From Eleftheria terrae (lineage in GTDB: Bacteria; Pseudomonadota; Gammaproteobacteria; Burkholderiales; Burkholderiaceae_C), in NCBI RefSeq assembly GCF_030419005.1, contig NZ_CP106953.1:434001-498000 (forward strand): DNA of 64,000 bases, written 5' to 3'. The translations under genes and the position numbers were made by a program. The notes under the pieces were generated by a model. It did no database searches. It was given only the letters and a program-made list of their open reading frames with translations, and was not told the origin of the DNA. How positions within the stretch are numbered: position 1 is the stretch's first letter; the number at the start of each line of letters is the position of its first letter. Shown one piece after another: positions 9,233 to 20,124 of this stretch.

Positions 9233-10321
9233 TCGTCCTGGAAGATCGCCAGCAGATTGCCCGAGACATCGAACTGGCCCGAGCTGAAGGCGCTCGGCTG
9301 AAGCAAGCCTGCGATGCCGTGGGCATCACGGCACGCACGTTGGAGGGCTGGTCCAGGCTTGGTGGTCGGTGATGGCCGCCCCGGCGCGGTACGGCCAGTC
9401 CCCGGGCACGCGTTGACGCAGTCCGAGCGCGAGCAGATCGTACGCGTGGCCAACGAGCCGCGCTTCGCCGACCAGCCGCCGGCGCGCATCGTGCCCGCGC
9501 TGGCCGACGAAGGCGTGTACATCGCCAGCGAGTCCAGCTTCCAGCGCGTGCTGCGCACGCACGGGCAGACACGCCATCGCGGCCGGGCCAAGGCGCCGCG
9601 ACGCGGCCGCCCACCGACCACGCACGTGGCCACTGCGCCGCGCCAAGTGTGGTGCTGGGACATGACCTTCCTGCCGGCGCAGGTGGCGGGGCGCTGGTTC
9701 TACCTGTACCTGATCCTGGACGTCTACAGTCGCAAGATCGTCGGCTTCGAGGTGCACGACGCTGACGACTGCGATCATGCCGCGCGCCTGGTGCAACGCA
9801 CCGCGCTGGCTGAAGGCATCCATGCCGTGCCGCGCGAGCAGCGTCCCGTGCTCCACGGCGACAACGGGGCCACACTCAAGGCAACGACGGTACTGGCGAT
9901 GCTGTGCTGGTTGGGCGTGAGGCCCTCGTACTCGCGCCCACGCGTGAGCGACGACAACGCCTTCGTCGAGAGCCTGTTTCGCACGGCCAAGTACCGGCCC
10001 GAGTTCCCTGTGGAGGGCTTCGCGGACCTGCAGGCGTCGCGCGAATGGGCGCGGCACTTCGTGCACTGGTACAACCACGAGCACCGCCACAGCGGCATCC
10101 GCTACGTCAGCCCGGCGCAGCGCCATGCAGGACACGACCAGGCCGTCCTGGCGGCTCGTCATGACCTCTACACGCAAGCCCGGCAACGCCATCCTCGCCG
10201 CTGGTCAGGCCCAACGCGGGACTGGCAACCCATCGCCTCGGTCACGCTGAACCCGGAGCGTGACATCCTCGTCAACCCGACCGCAGGAGCGCACCACGAT
10301 ACTCAGCCGATAGCCGCTTGA
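9229..10321 (+). pseudogene. IS3-family transposase OrfB, frameshifted
   Basis: Integrase-core transposase. The first 48 codons read from the ATG at 9229 through an HTH (GITARTLEGW) to a stop at 9370; the rest continues in another frame from about 9355 (VVGDGRPGAV) through the DDE blocks WCWDMTFLPA, HGDNGATLKA and NAFVESLFRTAKYRP to a stop at 10321. The two frames overlap around 9355-9370, so one small indel there has split the gene. The downstream part alone (from 9314) lacks the N-terminal HTH. Probably inactive. Confidence 0.75.
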
Positions 10322-10366
10322 GTCAGGCGACAAGTAGCTTGACGCGCGCCGGGTGCGCGCGGTCAC

Positions 10367-10579
10367 GGCCGGTTCACCGTCCGCTGGATCGAGGCGAGTG
10401 CTCGCGTCTGCATGTACCGGCAAACGCGAGCGGACGGCACTCGGGACATCCTGACAGTGGCCGACTACGAGCCGCGCTGCGTGAGCGGCATGACCTTGCA
10501 CGAGGCCCGCGAAGAGGGCGGGGAGTTCGCCAGGATCGCCGCCGGCGGCAACAACCTGCGCGCAACCAATCTTCACTGA
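10367..10579 (+). pseudogene. Tyrosine-integrase arm-domain remnant
   Basis: A 70-codon open stretch without a proper start. It reads like the N-terminal arm-binding domain of phage-type integrases: a beta-strand segment (MYRQTRADGTRDILTVADY) followed by MTLHEAREEGGEFARIAAGG, which resembles the conserved 'slaEARexaxxxrxlvaxG' helix. It stops before any catalytic core. It lies directly beyond the IS end at 10336. Similarity is by eye only; the reading could be fortuitous. Confidence 0.35.
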
Positions 10580-10855
10580 GAAGGTTTAGGCCGAGGTTGA
10601 AGCACAGGAAATCGCGGCGGCAATCTGACGCAAGTGGCTCACTTTCGGGCGGCGGCAACAATGCACGACATCGGCCGCGTTATCAGTTATCACCGTGTGC
10701 GGCACCTTGCTTTGGCCGCTGACAGAAATCTGGTCGCTCGTGCAGTGCTAGGATCAGGACATCTTCCGTCTCGCGTAGAGGGCCTCGCCATGGGTCCAAG
10801 TTTTGTTGCAGAAAGGGAGATTTGTCATTACGGTACATAAATTGAAGGGTAAGCG

Positions 10856-12910
10856 ATGATTGATGCGGTCCGACTAATGATTCGACGCACTCATTATCCG
10901 TTGGGAGCGATGTTGACCATTGTCTGTAGGTATGCAGAGTACCAACGAAATATAGTTTTCTCTTGCTGCTTGATTGCTTTGGCTCTTGCCGCTCCACTTG
11001 TAGAAGCATCGAATGGTGCCGCGACAGCAGCACAAAAACGACACGAAAGAATCTTCTACATCAGTATGCAACCAGGCAATCTGGATATTTATTATTTTTC
11101 CAAGCTTGGAGCCCAACCTCGACGAATTACGGCAGACTTTGGCAATGATTACAACGCAACGATATCACACGACGGACGCTGGCTGGTTTTTACATCTGAA
11201 CGAAATGGGAATCCCCATCTTTATGTTCTCGACCTGAAAAACGGTGGCGATCCTAGGCCACTAATCCATAGCGAATTTATGGAGGATCAGGCTGTTATCA
11301 GCCCTGATGATAAGACAATCGCTTTTGTTAGCACGCGTGACGGCACTGCTGACATTTTCACTCTGCCATTCAATCCAAAACAAATTCAAGGCATCGAGCG
11401 GGCCAACAATCTAACTCATGATACTGGCGGAGAATTTCGGCCTGCCTTCTCGCCCGACGGACACATGATTGCGTTTTCCTCGGATGGAGATACTCCAGTT
11501 ACCGGACCACCGGATGCTCGAGTGCGAGAGGGCCACATTTACGTGATGGACTCCGACGGAAAAAATCGGCGCAGATTGACCAATTCGCGCGGCTGGGATG
11601 GATCACCGACCTGGTCGAAGGATGGGAAGAATATTTTCTTCTACTCTACCAGCTATTCCGCTAGTAACTTTACTACTTATCCCATAAATGGTAATCAGTC
11701 TCGTATCTGGGTAATGGATGTAAATGGAAGGTTTCCCAGACCGATATCTGCCCCTAACGAAGTCGCTTTTTCCCCGACTCTAACTCCAGAGGGACGGGTT
11801 GCATATGTTGTCCAAACAGGCGAAGGCGAAAACGCACGCTGGAAAGTGATGTCTGTTGAACAGGACGGCTCGAACCAACGCCAGGAAACCGATACATCGA
11901 CGGACTATTACAAACCCGTGTTCGATCCGGTTACAGGTGCAATGTTTTGCCATGGGATCGGGCCCATGAAACCTGGCATACCGGAAGGACCGCTCTTTCC
12001 GGGCATGCAATATCTCGGCCGAGGGCCTTTTCTCGTTAATGGTTCGCCTAGGCGAGTGTCTCTTCCAGACCGAGAAGTGGAGCTGTACGCGGTACGGGCA
12101 TTTTCTGTCCTTCCGCATCCACACCAGAGTCGTTTAGCGAGCACCATAACGTCATCAGGATCAACAACACTGATGCTAACTAACATAAGTGGTTCGGACA
12201 TTAGAAAGATTACTCGCTTGCCCTCCACGGACCTGCCTTGGCAGGAGATGTCTTGGTCGTCAGATGGTAAATGGATCGCTTTTACCCAGGGCAGCCTGTT
12301 TTCGCCGCCGAAGACGGAGGCTGACATTTGGAAGATACATCCGGACGGTACAGGAGCCGTGAATTTGACACCGAATTCGCCTGGGAATGACGGCTCTCCG
12401 AGTTTTTCAGGGGATGGCCGTCGAATCGCTTTCCGCAGCGGACGAACAGGGAATTATAATATATACGTCATGAATTCAGATGGGACCGGTGTAAAACGTT
12501 TGACGGATGGTCAGTCAAACGACAATTTCCCCGCATTCTCACCTCTCAACGATGAAATTGCGTTTTCCTCTGACCGCGATGGAGAATTGGACCCTAAGAC
12601 CGGGCGCAGGACATTCGAGATATATACTCTGAAAGTTTCACCTGATGGCACGCCGGGTGAATTGCGCCGAATCACCTACAGCCGCGGCCAAAATGCCCAT
12701 CCACAATACTCACCGGATGCGCAATGGCTGATATTCACTTCTGAGCGAGGTGGTCTGAACGATGAACAGCCGCTCCTGAACATACCCATATTCAATCCTC
12801 AGCCTTACGGGGATCTTTATGCCTATCGATTAAAAGACGGCGCTCTTTATCGCCTCACAAATAACAGATGGGAAGACGGCCTGGCTTACTGGGCTCCGCC
12901 AGTAGATTAA
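10856..12910 (+). CDS. Exported TolB-like beta-propeller (PD40 repeats) protein
   Basis: 684 residues. A long positive N-region and a hydrophobic stretch around residues 32-50 (IVFSCCLIALALAAPLVEA) indicate export. The remainder holds repeated PD40/TolB blades of the type ISHDGRWLVFTSERNGNPHLYVLD, FSPDGHMIAFSS, FSGDGRRIAFRSGRTGNYNIYVMN and YSPDAQWLIFTSERGG, which would fold as one or two beta-propellers. Ribosome site GAAGGG lies 6 bases before the ATG. The role is unknown; TolB-like propellers bind proteins or glycans in the periplasm. Its G+C is clearly lower than the flanking IS DNA and close to that of the NRPS operon, so it may have arrived with that cluster. No partner gene adjoins it. 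Confidence 0.85.
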   Translation: MIDAVRLMIRRTHYPLGAMLTIVCRYAEYQRNIVFSCCLIALALAAPLVEASNGAATAAQKRHERIFYISMQPGNLDIYYFSKLGAQPRRITADFGNDYNATISHDGRWLVFTSERNGNPHLYVLDLKNGGDPRPLIHSEFMEDQAVISPDDKTIAFVSTRDGTADIFTLPFNPKQIQGIERANNLTHDTGGEFRPAFSPDGHMIAFSSDGDTPVTGPPDARVREGHIYVMDSDGKNRRRLTNSRGWDGSPTWSKDGKNIFFYSTSYSASNFTTYPINGNQSRIWVMDVNGRFPRPISAPNEVAFSPTLTPEGRVAYVVQTGEGENARWKVMSVEQDGSNQRQETDTSTDYYKPVFDPVTGAMFCHGIGPMKPGIPEGPLFPGMQYLGRGPFLVNGSPRRVSLPDREVELYAVRAFSVLPHPHQSRLASTITSSGSTTLMLTNISGSDIRKITRLPSTDLPWQEMSWSSDGKWIAFTQGSLFSPPKTEADIWKIHPDGTGAVNLTPNSPGNDGSPSFSGDGRRIAFRSGRTGNYNIYVMNSDGTGVKRLTDGQSNDNFPAFSPLNDEIAFSSDRDGELDPKTGRRTFEIYTLKVSPDGTPGELRRITYSRGQNAHPQYSPDAQWLIFTSERGGLNDEQPLLNIPIFNPQPYGDLYAYRLKDGALYRLTNNRWEDGLAYWAPPVD

Positions 12911-13301
12911 GGGGGCAAGGGTTATTGAACAGTTTCGTCACTGCCGGACGCAAATCTTGCAAGCCTATCTGGGGATAAACTGAATTGGTAACCGGCGGGG
13001 CTTGCGCGATCCGCGCCCCCGCACATTCAGTAGCAATTGCGCCTAGAGTCACCATTACCGTGACTGAATTTTGATTCAATTGCTTTGCGTATTGAACCGG
13101 TGTAAGTCCTTTGAGGTGCTTCTTGGGTCATTCCTCGTTGTACTGTCGCCGCCATGCTTCGATAAGCGTGCATGCGTACCCCCACATTTAAGAACCATGC
13201 GTAAGCGCCCGGCTATCCCATCCAGCGTAAGCGTGCAGGCAACCTCGACTGCAGGGGTGGACTCACTGGGATTCCAGGCGCTACAAGGCGCGAACCTCTA
13301 C
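12911..13301. other. Intergenic stretch without intact gene
   Basis: About 390 bases between the propeller gene and an IS3 element. The only recognisable item is a short transposase remnant at 13072-13161; no promoter, terminator or RNA gene was recognised. Confidence 0.5.
13072..13161 (-). pseudogene. IS3-family transposase C-terminal remnant
   Basis: Reading the minus strand gives IEAWRRQYNEE, a stop, then PKKHLKGLTPVQYAKQLNQ. This matches the end of IS3-family OrfB proteins (WRxxYNxxRPKxxLxGLTPxxYA), with the conserved Arg replaced by a stop. Nothing else of this element is recognisable nearby. Confidence 0.5.
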
Positions 13302-13351
13302 TGAATCGCCCCGGGATTTGTGGAGGCTCCAACTCTTGAGAAGATGGAGCC

Positions 13352-14577
<1,226 letters not shown>

Positions 14578-14759
14578 CCACTTAAACCAACCAGCCTCCA
14601 CGAAACCCGGGGCGATTCAATCTCCTGGTGTGGGTGGCGGGGCGAGTCGGCTTGTGCTTGGTGGCCGCTGGCAGAGGATGGTTGGTGCAGGCGCATGCGA
14701 AGAAGATCACGAGTAAACCGATCCGATGCTAGGACCAAGATCCGGTAGACGTAACTCCT

Positions 14760-15263
14760 TTGCGCTCCCTCGCCGGGCTGACAGGACTGCGGCAGATCGA
14801 GGGCAGCAAGACTGCCAACAAGCTGCCCGGCGTGATCGACGAGGTCGTGACGCTCGTCGAGATCAAGTCCGAAGACGGCAGCTCTTTCCACCCGCAGGAC
14901 ATGAGCCCGCAGGCCGCGGCAGCGCGCCACATCGCCTCCTTCGGCGACTTGGACGGCATCGAGTTCCTGGCCCTCATTGACGTTGAGGTCGGCGGTCGTG
15001 GCAACCCAAAGAACGTGGTCAAGGTGGCGGTGGAGCCGGATCACCCGGATCACGCCCGCCTGATGGGCGTGGCATCGCGCCCGAGCCAGGCGCCTGCGAC
15101 GCAGGGCACTGCCGCGCCCGCAGCATCGCCGGCGCCGGCCACAGTGACGCGGGCGGCGCCAGCATCGAGGACCGCGCCGGCTACCGCAGCTCGCCCCGTC
15201 TCGGTACCGCAACCGGCCGCCACCCGCACGCCGGTGACGGCCAAGCCGTCCTGCGCAGCCTGA
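14760..15263 (+). pseudogene. C-terminal part of phage-type AAA_24-like ATPase
   Basis: 167-codon frame opening with TTG. The segment GSKTANKLPGVIDEVVTLVEI resembles the part of phage AAA_24 ATPases downstream of the Walker motifs; the rest is an Ala/Pro/Thr-rich tail. No Walker A or B is present and an IS3 end lies 140 bases upstream, so the N-terminal two-thirds has been lost. It is followed after 11 bases by a phage-type P63C gene, consistent with a prophage or integrative-element recombination module. Assignment is by eye. Confidence 0.5.
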
Positions 15264-15274
15264 GGGAGCCAGCG

Positions 15275-16057
15275 ATGAATTCATCCGTTGTGGCGGCCAG
15301 CCACTATGGCGTTGTGCGCTTCGGCGACCTGGAATGCGAAGCCGTTGTGCTAAACAGCGGCGAGCGGGGCTACGCGCGTCGCCAGCTCGCAAAGTTGCTC
15401 GGTTTTCACGAAACGCACAAGGGTGGCCGATTTGCTCGTTTTTCTGCCGATTTCCCGCCTAAGTCATTGCCATGTCTAGAAAAATCACCCTGGCCGATTC
15501 TGCTGCCGACAGGGCAACAGGCGCAGTTCTTTCCGGCGGGCATCATCGCCGATGCAGCAGCGGCGGTGGTGAACGCTGCCCTCGGCGGTACGCTGCACAA
15601 GTCGCGTCGAGCGGTCCTGCCGAACTGCATGACGATCTCGCAAGCGCTCGCCACCACGGGCGAGGTTGCGCTGATCAATGAAGCCACGGGCTTCCAGTAC
15701 CGCCGCGGGCCGGACGCACTGCAGCAGCTGATCGCCCGGCTGCTGCGCCAGTCCTGTGCCTCCTGGGAGCGGCGTTTCCACCCGGAGTACTACCGCGCCA
15801 TCTACCGGCTGTTCGGCTGGAGGCGCCCGATGCTTGACTTCAACGGCCCTGGTATCGCTCCTCAATGCGTGGCGTGCGATGTTGCGTCTGGCGCTTGGAA
15901 GTTCAGTTCTTTGAATACGTCGTCGTACAGCTTGCCGTTGCCGCAGACGAAGAAGATGCAATCGCGTGCGGTAGCCCGAAGAAAGGCACCCCGCACCTTC
16001 TCGCGAAGCTTGTTCTTGCCCGCGACTTCGACGACGTGCACGGTTTTGGACGATTGA
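15275..16057 (+). pseudogene. P63C-domain phage protein, 3' end replaced
   Basis: Starts at an ATG with AGGGAG 7 bases upstream. The N-terminal part (GYARRQLAKLLGFHETHK) and the segment WERRFHPEYYRAIYRLFGWRRP around residue 185 match P63C proteins found in phages and integrative elements, but the remaining roughly 60 residues of the domain after that block are missing. From about 15835 the frame continues as unrelated sequence antisense to a better-looking minus-strand gene (15862-16239). A deletion or recombination junction therefore lies near 15835-15860. Confidence 0.6.
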
Positions 16058-16239
16058 TCGGCGATCTCGGCGATCCGGTTCAGGCATGCCTGCCCCACGG
16101 GAGTCACCAAGGCTTCGCCGCCGCTAACTTTGCCGACTGCCAGCCCGACAAGAAACGAGCCCATGTTGGTCGTTGTGTTCAACACAATGTAGGCTTGTTC
16201 CTGGCCGGTCTGATCTGCAAGGAAGCTTCGAAGGTTCAT
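15862..16239 (-). CDS. Hypothetical protein, 125 aa
   Basis: No family recognised. The protein MNLRSFLADQTGQEQAYIV has ordinary globular composition, a Gly/Val-rich segment (MGSFLVGLAVGKVSGGEALV) and a basic C-terminal half with FFVCGNGKLYDDVFKELNF. It runs convergent to the broken P63C gene. An in-frame ATG at 16299 would add 20 residues; no strong ribosome site supports either start. The coherent composition favours it over the overlapping plus-strand frame, but it may be a remnant. Confidence 0.45.
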   Translation of the reverse strand: MNLRSFLADQTGQEQAYIVLNTTTNMGSFLVGLAVGKVSGGEALVTPVGQACLNRIAEIADQSSKTVHVVEVAGKNKLREKVRGAFLRATARDCIFFVCGNGKLYDDVFKELNFQAPDATSHATH

Positions 16240-16447
16240 AGAGAGCAGGGATAGGCATCGGGATGCCGTGATTTTGACTGCCGCGCGTCTCGGCGGCAAC
16301 TTGGCCGCAGCAAGAATCGACCGACGCGTCCGCGTTGCTCCCCTTCACACAGCCCCCTGCCGCGGCGGCGTCCTGGTTTTTCTGACGGGTATATCGCTGC
16401 TTTGGCTCAGTAGCCTCGGCGGCTTCAACAGCCGCCGAGCATCGCCC

Positions 16448-17065
16448 ATGCGCCACCCCTCCAACTGCCTGCGCTACTGGGATCTGTCCAGCCAGATCCG
16501 ACTCGACGACGCCATCGCGCTGTGGTGCAACGTCGATCCCGTCGAACTCGGCGGCCTGGGGTTCGACACCCACTGTATGAGTGCCAAGCGCGCTGCGCTG
16601 GTGACTGCATTGCGTGAAGGCCGCTTGGAGTATGAAGACCTGGGCATCGTCGGCAGCCACGGCCAACGGATCAAGGATGCGCCGCTGGACGAGTTGCTGC
16701 AGAGGGACCGCTTGCTGATCCACAAGGACAGCCTGCGCCGCTGGTTTGAGCAGCTGCCCTTCGAGGACCGGCCCGCTTTCCTGTTCGACGAGATGCGCCA
16801 GCCGGTCCTGCCCGATGGCAGTGAGGCGACCGAGTTGAACAGTCTCAAGGCCCTCGCCATCATGGGCCACCTCCTGGCCAGATCCTCCAACGTCTATCGC
16901 ACGGGGGACCGTCCCAACGCAGCCCAGATCGGCCAAGCGGTCGCCGAGGCCGCGCAGCAGCTGTTCGGCGACGACGTGCGCGGCTTCAAGTCCTTCCACA
17001 AGAAGATGAGCGAGGCCTTGAAGGTCTTCGACCGCGAGCTTCCCAAACGACGTTGGGAAAACTGA
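16448..17065 (+). CDS. Hypothetical protein of prophage/integrative element
   Basis: 205 residues from the ATG at 16448 (frame open from 16268). It begins MRHPSNCLRYWDLSSQIRLD, has a central acidic helical region, and ends with NAAQIGQAVAEAAQQLFGDD and a basic helix. No catalytic motif is visible. Its place just upstream of an AlpA-like regulator and a primase suggests an early gene of the element; the function is unknown. Confidence 0.65.
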   Translation: MRHPSNCLRYWDLSSQIRLDDAIALWCNVDPVELGGLGFDTHCMSAKRAALVTALREGRLEYEDLGIVGSHGQRIKDAPLDELLQRDRLLIHKDSLRRWFEQLPFEDRPAFLFDEMRQPVLPDGSEATELNSLKALAIMGHLLARSSNVYRTGDRPNAAQIGQAVAEAAQQLFGDDVRGFKSFHKKMSEALKVFDRELPKRRWEN

Positions 17066-17154
17066 AGTTCGGAAAATCTTCCTGAATTTCAGCGGGTTCC
17101 GAGCCCGTCCAAATCAACACTCGGCATTCCGAACCAACCTCAAGGAATGCCGAG

Positions 17155-17442
17155 ATGCCCAAACGGGTCCACCCTCCGCAGCAGCAGGCCTCCACTGCTG
17201 ATCTTCGCGCCGAATTCTGGCGCGCTCCCTCCGAAGCCCTGCTAGACCGCAAGACCACGGCGGCAGGCCTGGGCTATTCCACCGGCTGGCTGGAATGGAC
17301 CGCGACGCACGGTGGCGGCCCGCTGCTCACCAAGATCGGCCGCAGCGTGCGCTACCGCAAGGCCGATGTGCTGGCTTGGCTCGAAGCCAACAGACGCCGT
17401 GTCCGCAGCACTGCCGAGCTGACCTGTCGCGGCGAGGCTTGA
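17155..17442 (+). CDS. AlpA/excisionase-like helix-turn-helix protein
   Basis: 95 residues. The core RKTTAAGLGYSTGWLEW, then GPLLTKIGRSVRYRKADV and LAWLEANRRR, is the winged-helix 'MerR-like' fold of AlpA/Xis regulators: helix-turn-helix, wing, then the RYRxxDVxxWLE signature. Such proteins switch on the integrase or early genes of prophages and genomic islands. It lies about 140 bases ahead of the primase-helicase gene in the same direction. Confidence 0.8.
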   Translation: MPKRVHPPQQQASTADLRAEFWRAPSEALLDRKTTAAGLGYSTGWLEWTATHGGGPLLTKIGRSVRYRKADVLAWLEANRRRVRSTAELTCRGEA

Positions 17443-17585
17443 GCGTGTCCCAGCCGCCCCCTTGTCCTGCCGACTCCATCGCCACCTTGCAATCCGGTGG
17501 GCGAAGAGGCTGAGCTTCACGTCACCCCCGACCCAATAGAACGCCGGCCTTGCACTGCAGGGCCAAAGACGCCCAAAGAACCTTC

Positions 17586-19841
17586 ATGACGAACCACATC
17601 GACACCCCGCTCCCTCCGCAGGCCGTCCTGGAAGGGGCCGCCGCGAGCGATGCGCCCGTGCGCTTTCTGGACTTCAATGACGCGGCCCCGCAAGAGCCGC
17701 CCCGCCGCAAGCCGGACGCCGAACGCGACGAGATCAGGGCAGCGCTGCTGGCACGGCTTGAAACCGTGCTGTGCACGATGTTCCCGGCCGGCAAGACACG
17801 CCATGGCAAGTTCTTCATCGGCGACATCACCGGCAGCCCCGGCGACAGCCTCGAGGTGGTGCTCGACGGCGAGAAGGCCGGGCTGTGGACCGACCGGGCC
17901 GACGGCAGCGGCGGCGACGTCTTCGCGCTGATCGGCGGTCGCTACGGCATCGACGCCCGCACCCGCTTCACGGAAGTGCTGAAGACCTCCACTGAGTTGC
18001 TGGGCCGAACGTCCGCCGCACCGGCCACACCGGCGAAGCGGCAGCCACCCATCGACACGCTGGGCATGTACACGGCGAAGTGGAACTACCTCGATGCCGG
18101 CGGCCACCTGATCGCCGCCGTCTACCGCTATGACCGGCCGGACGGCCGAAAAGAGTTCAGGCCCTTGGATGTGAAGAGCGGCAAGTGGGCTGCACCCACT
18201 CCCCGGCCGCTGTACAACCTGCCGGGCATCGCCAAAGCCGACGAGGTGGTGCTGGCCGAGGGGGAGAAGTCCGCTGACGCCCTCATCACGGTAGAGTGCT
18301 GCGGCACGACCGCGATGCACGGCGCGAGCGCACCCGTGGACAAGACCGACTGGACACCGTTGGTGGGCAAACACGCGCTGATCTGGCCCGACAACGACGA
18401 GCCAGGCCGGGAGTACGCAGAGCGCGCCGCGCAGGCGATCCTGGCGGCCGGCGCGCTCTCCTGCGCCATCCTGCAGCCCCCGCAGGGCAAGCCCGAAGGC
18501 TGGGACGCGGCCGATGCGGTCAAGGAAGGTTTCGATGTGCGCGGCTTCATCGCGAGCGCCAAGCGCGAGCGCGCCGCCGCGCAGCCCCTGCTGCCGGCCT
18601 TCACGTTGCGGACATTGCTCGAGGACGATTCGCCGGTGCCGCCGGACCTCATCTCGCCACGTGTGCTCACACCGGGCGGCCTGCTCGTGTTCGGCGGCGC
18701 CTCCAAAGTGGGCAAGAGCGACTTCCTGTTGAACTGGCTCGCCCACACGGCCGCCGGTGCGCCCTTCCTTGGCATGCGACCGCCTCGCCCGCTGCGTGTG
18801 TTCTACCTCCAAGCCGAGGTGCAGTACCACTACCTGCGCGAGCGGGTGAAGGAGATCCGCCTGCCGGCCAGCCGGCTGCTCATGGCGCGCGACAACTTGG
18901 TCGTCACCTCCCAGTTGCGCCTGCTCCTCAACGAGGACGGCTTGCGCCTGGTCATCCCGGCCGTCAAGCAGGCCTTCGGCTGCGAGCGGCCCGACATCCT
19001 CGTGATCGATCCGATCCGCAACGTCTTCGACGGCGGGGAGGCCGGCGGCGAGAACGACAACGAGGCCATGATGACCTTCCTGCGGGACCGGGTGGAGCGG
19101 CTGCGCCACGAAGTGAATCCCGAGGCAGGCGTCATCCTCGCCCACCACACCCGCAAGCTCGGCAAGAAGCAGTTCGAAGAAGATCCGTTCCAGGCGTTGG
19201 CCGGCGCCGGCAGCCTGCGCGGCTACTACACCACCGGCATGCTGCTGTTCCGCCCGGACGAGGCGACCTCAGCGCGCGAGGTGATCTTCGAGCTGCGCAA
19301 CGGCGCGGCCATCGCGGCGAAGAGTGTCGACAAGGTCAAAGGCGAGTGGCGCGAGATCGCACCCAGCCGGCGCTTGGTGATGCAGGACCACGGGGCGCGG
19401 CTGGACGCGGAGCGCCGCCGCAAGCACGACGTCATCCTGCAGATGATCTACGACGAAGCCGGCGCCGGCCGCTGCTACACCGCCAACCAATTCGCCGAGA
19501 CCTTCGAAGGCAAGGCCGGGCTCGGCGGCGAGCGGACCATCCGCGAGCGCATCTCGGTGCTGGCCACCCAGGGCTACATCAAGTTCTTCCGCAACGCGGC
19601 GGACTACGGACTGCCGCCTGCAGGCCGCACCAAGTTCGGCTACCTCTGCGTCGAAGCGATGGTGTTGCGCACACCGCTCGGCGAGCCCGACCTGGTGGCC
19701 GGTGAGCTGCCCGTGACGGAACTGATGGTGGTGCCCACCCACTACAAGTGGGGTCCCAACGGAGCAGTGCTGCCCGTCGAAAACGCCGGGGTGTGGGTCT
19801 ACCAAGATGACGAGAACGACCCGGAGGCCGGCGATGAATGA
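17586..19841 (+). CDS. Primase-helicase (Toprim plus RepA-like AAA ATPase)
   Basis: Replication protein of about 751 residues. The N-terminal primase-like part has FFIGDITGSPGDSLEVVLDG and LWTDRADGSGGDVF, a Toprim domain (VVLAEGEKSADAL near 220 and ALIWPDNDEPGREYAE near 264), then a RepA/AAA_25-type helicase with Walker A GGASKVGKS near 370, Walker B DILVIDPI near 468 and ILAHHTRK near 516. A winged-helix-like tail (TIRERISVLATQGYIKF) ends the protein. It would prime and unwind DNA for the element's replication. The ATG at 17586 is preferred over a TTG at 17550; neither has a strong ribosome site. It appears intact. Confidence 0.85.
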   Translation: MTNHIDTPLPPQAVLEGAAASDAPVRFLDFNDAAPQEPPRRKPDAERDEIRAALLARLETVLCTMFPAGKTRHGKFFIGDITGSPGDSLEVVLDGEKAGLWTDRADGSGGDVFALIGGRYGIDARTRFTEVLKTSTELLGRTSAAPATPAKRQPPIDTLGMYTAKWNYLDAGGHLIAAVYRYDRPDGRKEFRPLDVKSGKWAAPTPRPLYNLPGIAKADEVVLAEGEKSADALITVECCGTTAMHGASAPVDKTDWTPLVGKHALIWPDNDEPGREYAERAAQAILAAGALSCAILQPPQGKPEGWDAADAVKEGFDVRGFIASAKRERAAAQPLLPAFTLRTLLEDDSPVPPDLISPRVLTPGGLLVFGGASKVGKSDFLLNWLAHTAAGAPFLGMRPPRPLRVFYLQAEVQYHYLRERVKEIRLPASRLLMARDNLVVTSQLRLLLNEDGLRLVIPAVKQAFGCERPDILVIDPIRNVFDGGEAGGENDNEAMMTFLRDRVERLRHEVNPEAGVILAHHTRKLGKKQFEEDPFQALAGAGSLRGYYTTGMLLFRPDEATSAREVIFELRNGAAIAAKSVDKVKGEWREIAPSRRLVMQDHGARLDAERRRKHDVILQMIYDEAGAGRCYTANQFAETFEGKAGLGGERTIRERISVLATQGYIKFFRNAADYGLPPAGRTKFGYLCVEAMVLRTPLGEPDLVAGELPVTELMVVPTHYKWGPNGAVLPVENAGVWVYQDDENDPEAGDE

Positions 19842-20053
19842 GCAAAGAAGTCTTGGCGAAAAATCAGCCAACTGGGCCTCGGCGCTCACCGAGTGCCATC
19901 AGCCGATGCCGGCCTGCGATCCGAAAATCCAGGCGCGACAAGGACTTGACGGCGAACCGCCTGCAACCGGCAGTTGGCTTTCATGCCAACTAGCCAACTG
20001 TCCTAAGTGCGCGCCCGCGCTCATTTTTTCTCCCTCATTCAGTTGTCGGAGAC

Positions 20054-20110
20054 CCCCTCCCTACTACGTAGGGGAGGGAGTAGTAACTCCCTCCCCCGTA
20101 CGTAAGGAGG
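20054..20110 (+). promoter_or_regulatory. Competing hairpins over a strong ribosome-binding site
   Basis: Hairpin B at 20065-20104: TACGTAGGGGAGGGAG pairs with CTCCCTCCCC plus TACGTA, loop TAGTAA, one 2-base bulge. Its 3' arm runs directly into AAGGAGG at 20104-20110. An alternative hairpin A (about 20056-20079) uses CCTCCCTAC against GTAGGGGAGG and shares the middle arm, so A and B exclude each other. CTCCC runs could also pair with the ribosome site. Possible translational switch for the RuvC-like gene; inference. Confidence 0.45.
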
Positions 20111-20124
20111 TAGACCCGGGTTCT

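Larger units (their letters stand above)
8700..10336 (+). mobile_element. IS3-family element with 11-bp perfect terminal repeats
   Basis: Bounded by TACTTGTCGCC at 8700-8710 and its exact complement GGCGACAAGTA at 10326-10336. It carries orfA (8750-9232) and a frameshifted orfB (9229-10321). No target duplication is evident, in keeping with rearranged flanks: the left flank is the truncated IS3 orfA and the right flank is unrelated DNA. Confidence 0.75.

Noticed and set aside
8449..9663. 404-codon minus-strand frame across the IS junction
   Set aside because: It crosses from one IS into another and is antisense to the second element's orfA.
10318..10722. 134-codon plus-strand frame after the IS3 element
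   Set aside because: Overlaps in another frame the integrase-like remnant; the Arg/Ser/Gly-rich product resembles nothing.
17517..19148. Minus-strand open frame of 543 codons
   Set aside because: Antisense to the primase-helicase with Toprim and Walker motifs; composition is His/Gly/Ala shadow type.
19834..20124. 97-codon N-terminal extension of the RuvC-like protein
   Set aside because: The segment runs through palindromic hairpin DNA, has no domain character, and a strong ribosome site lies at its end; the shorter GTG start is preferred.
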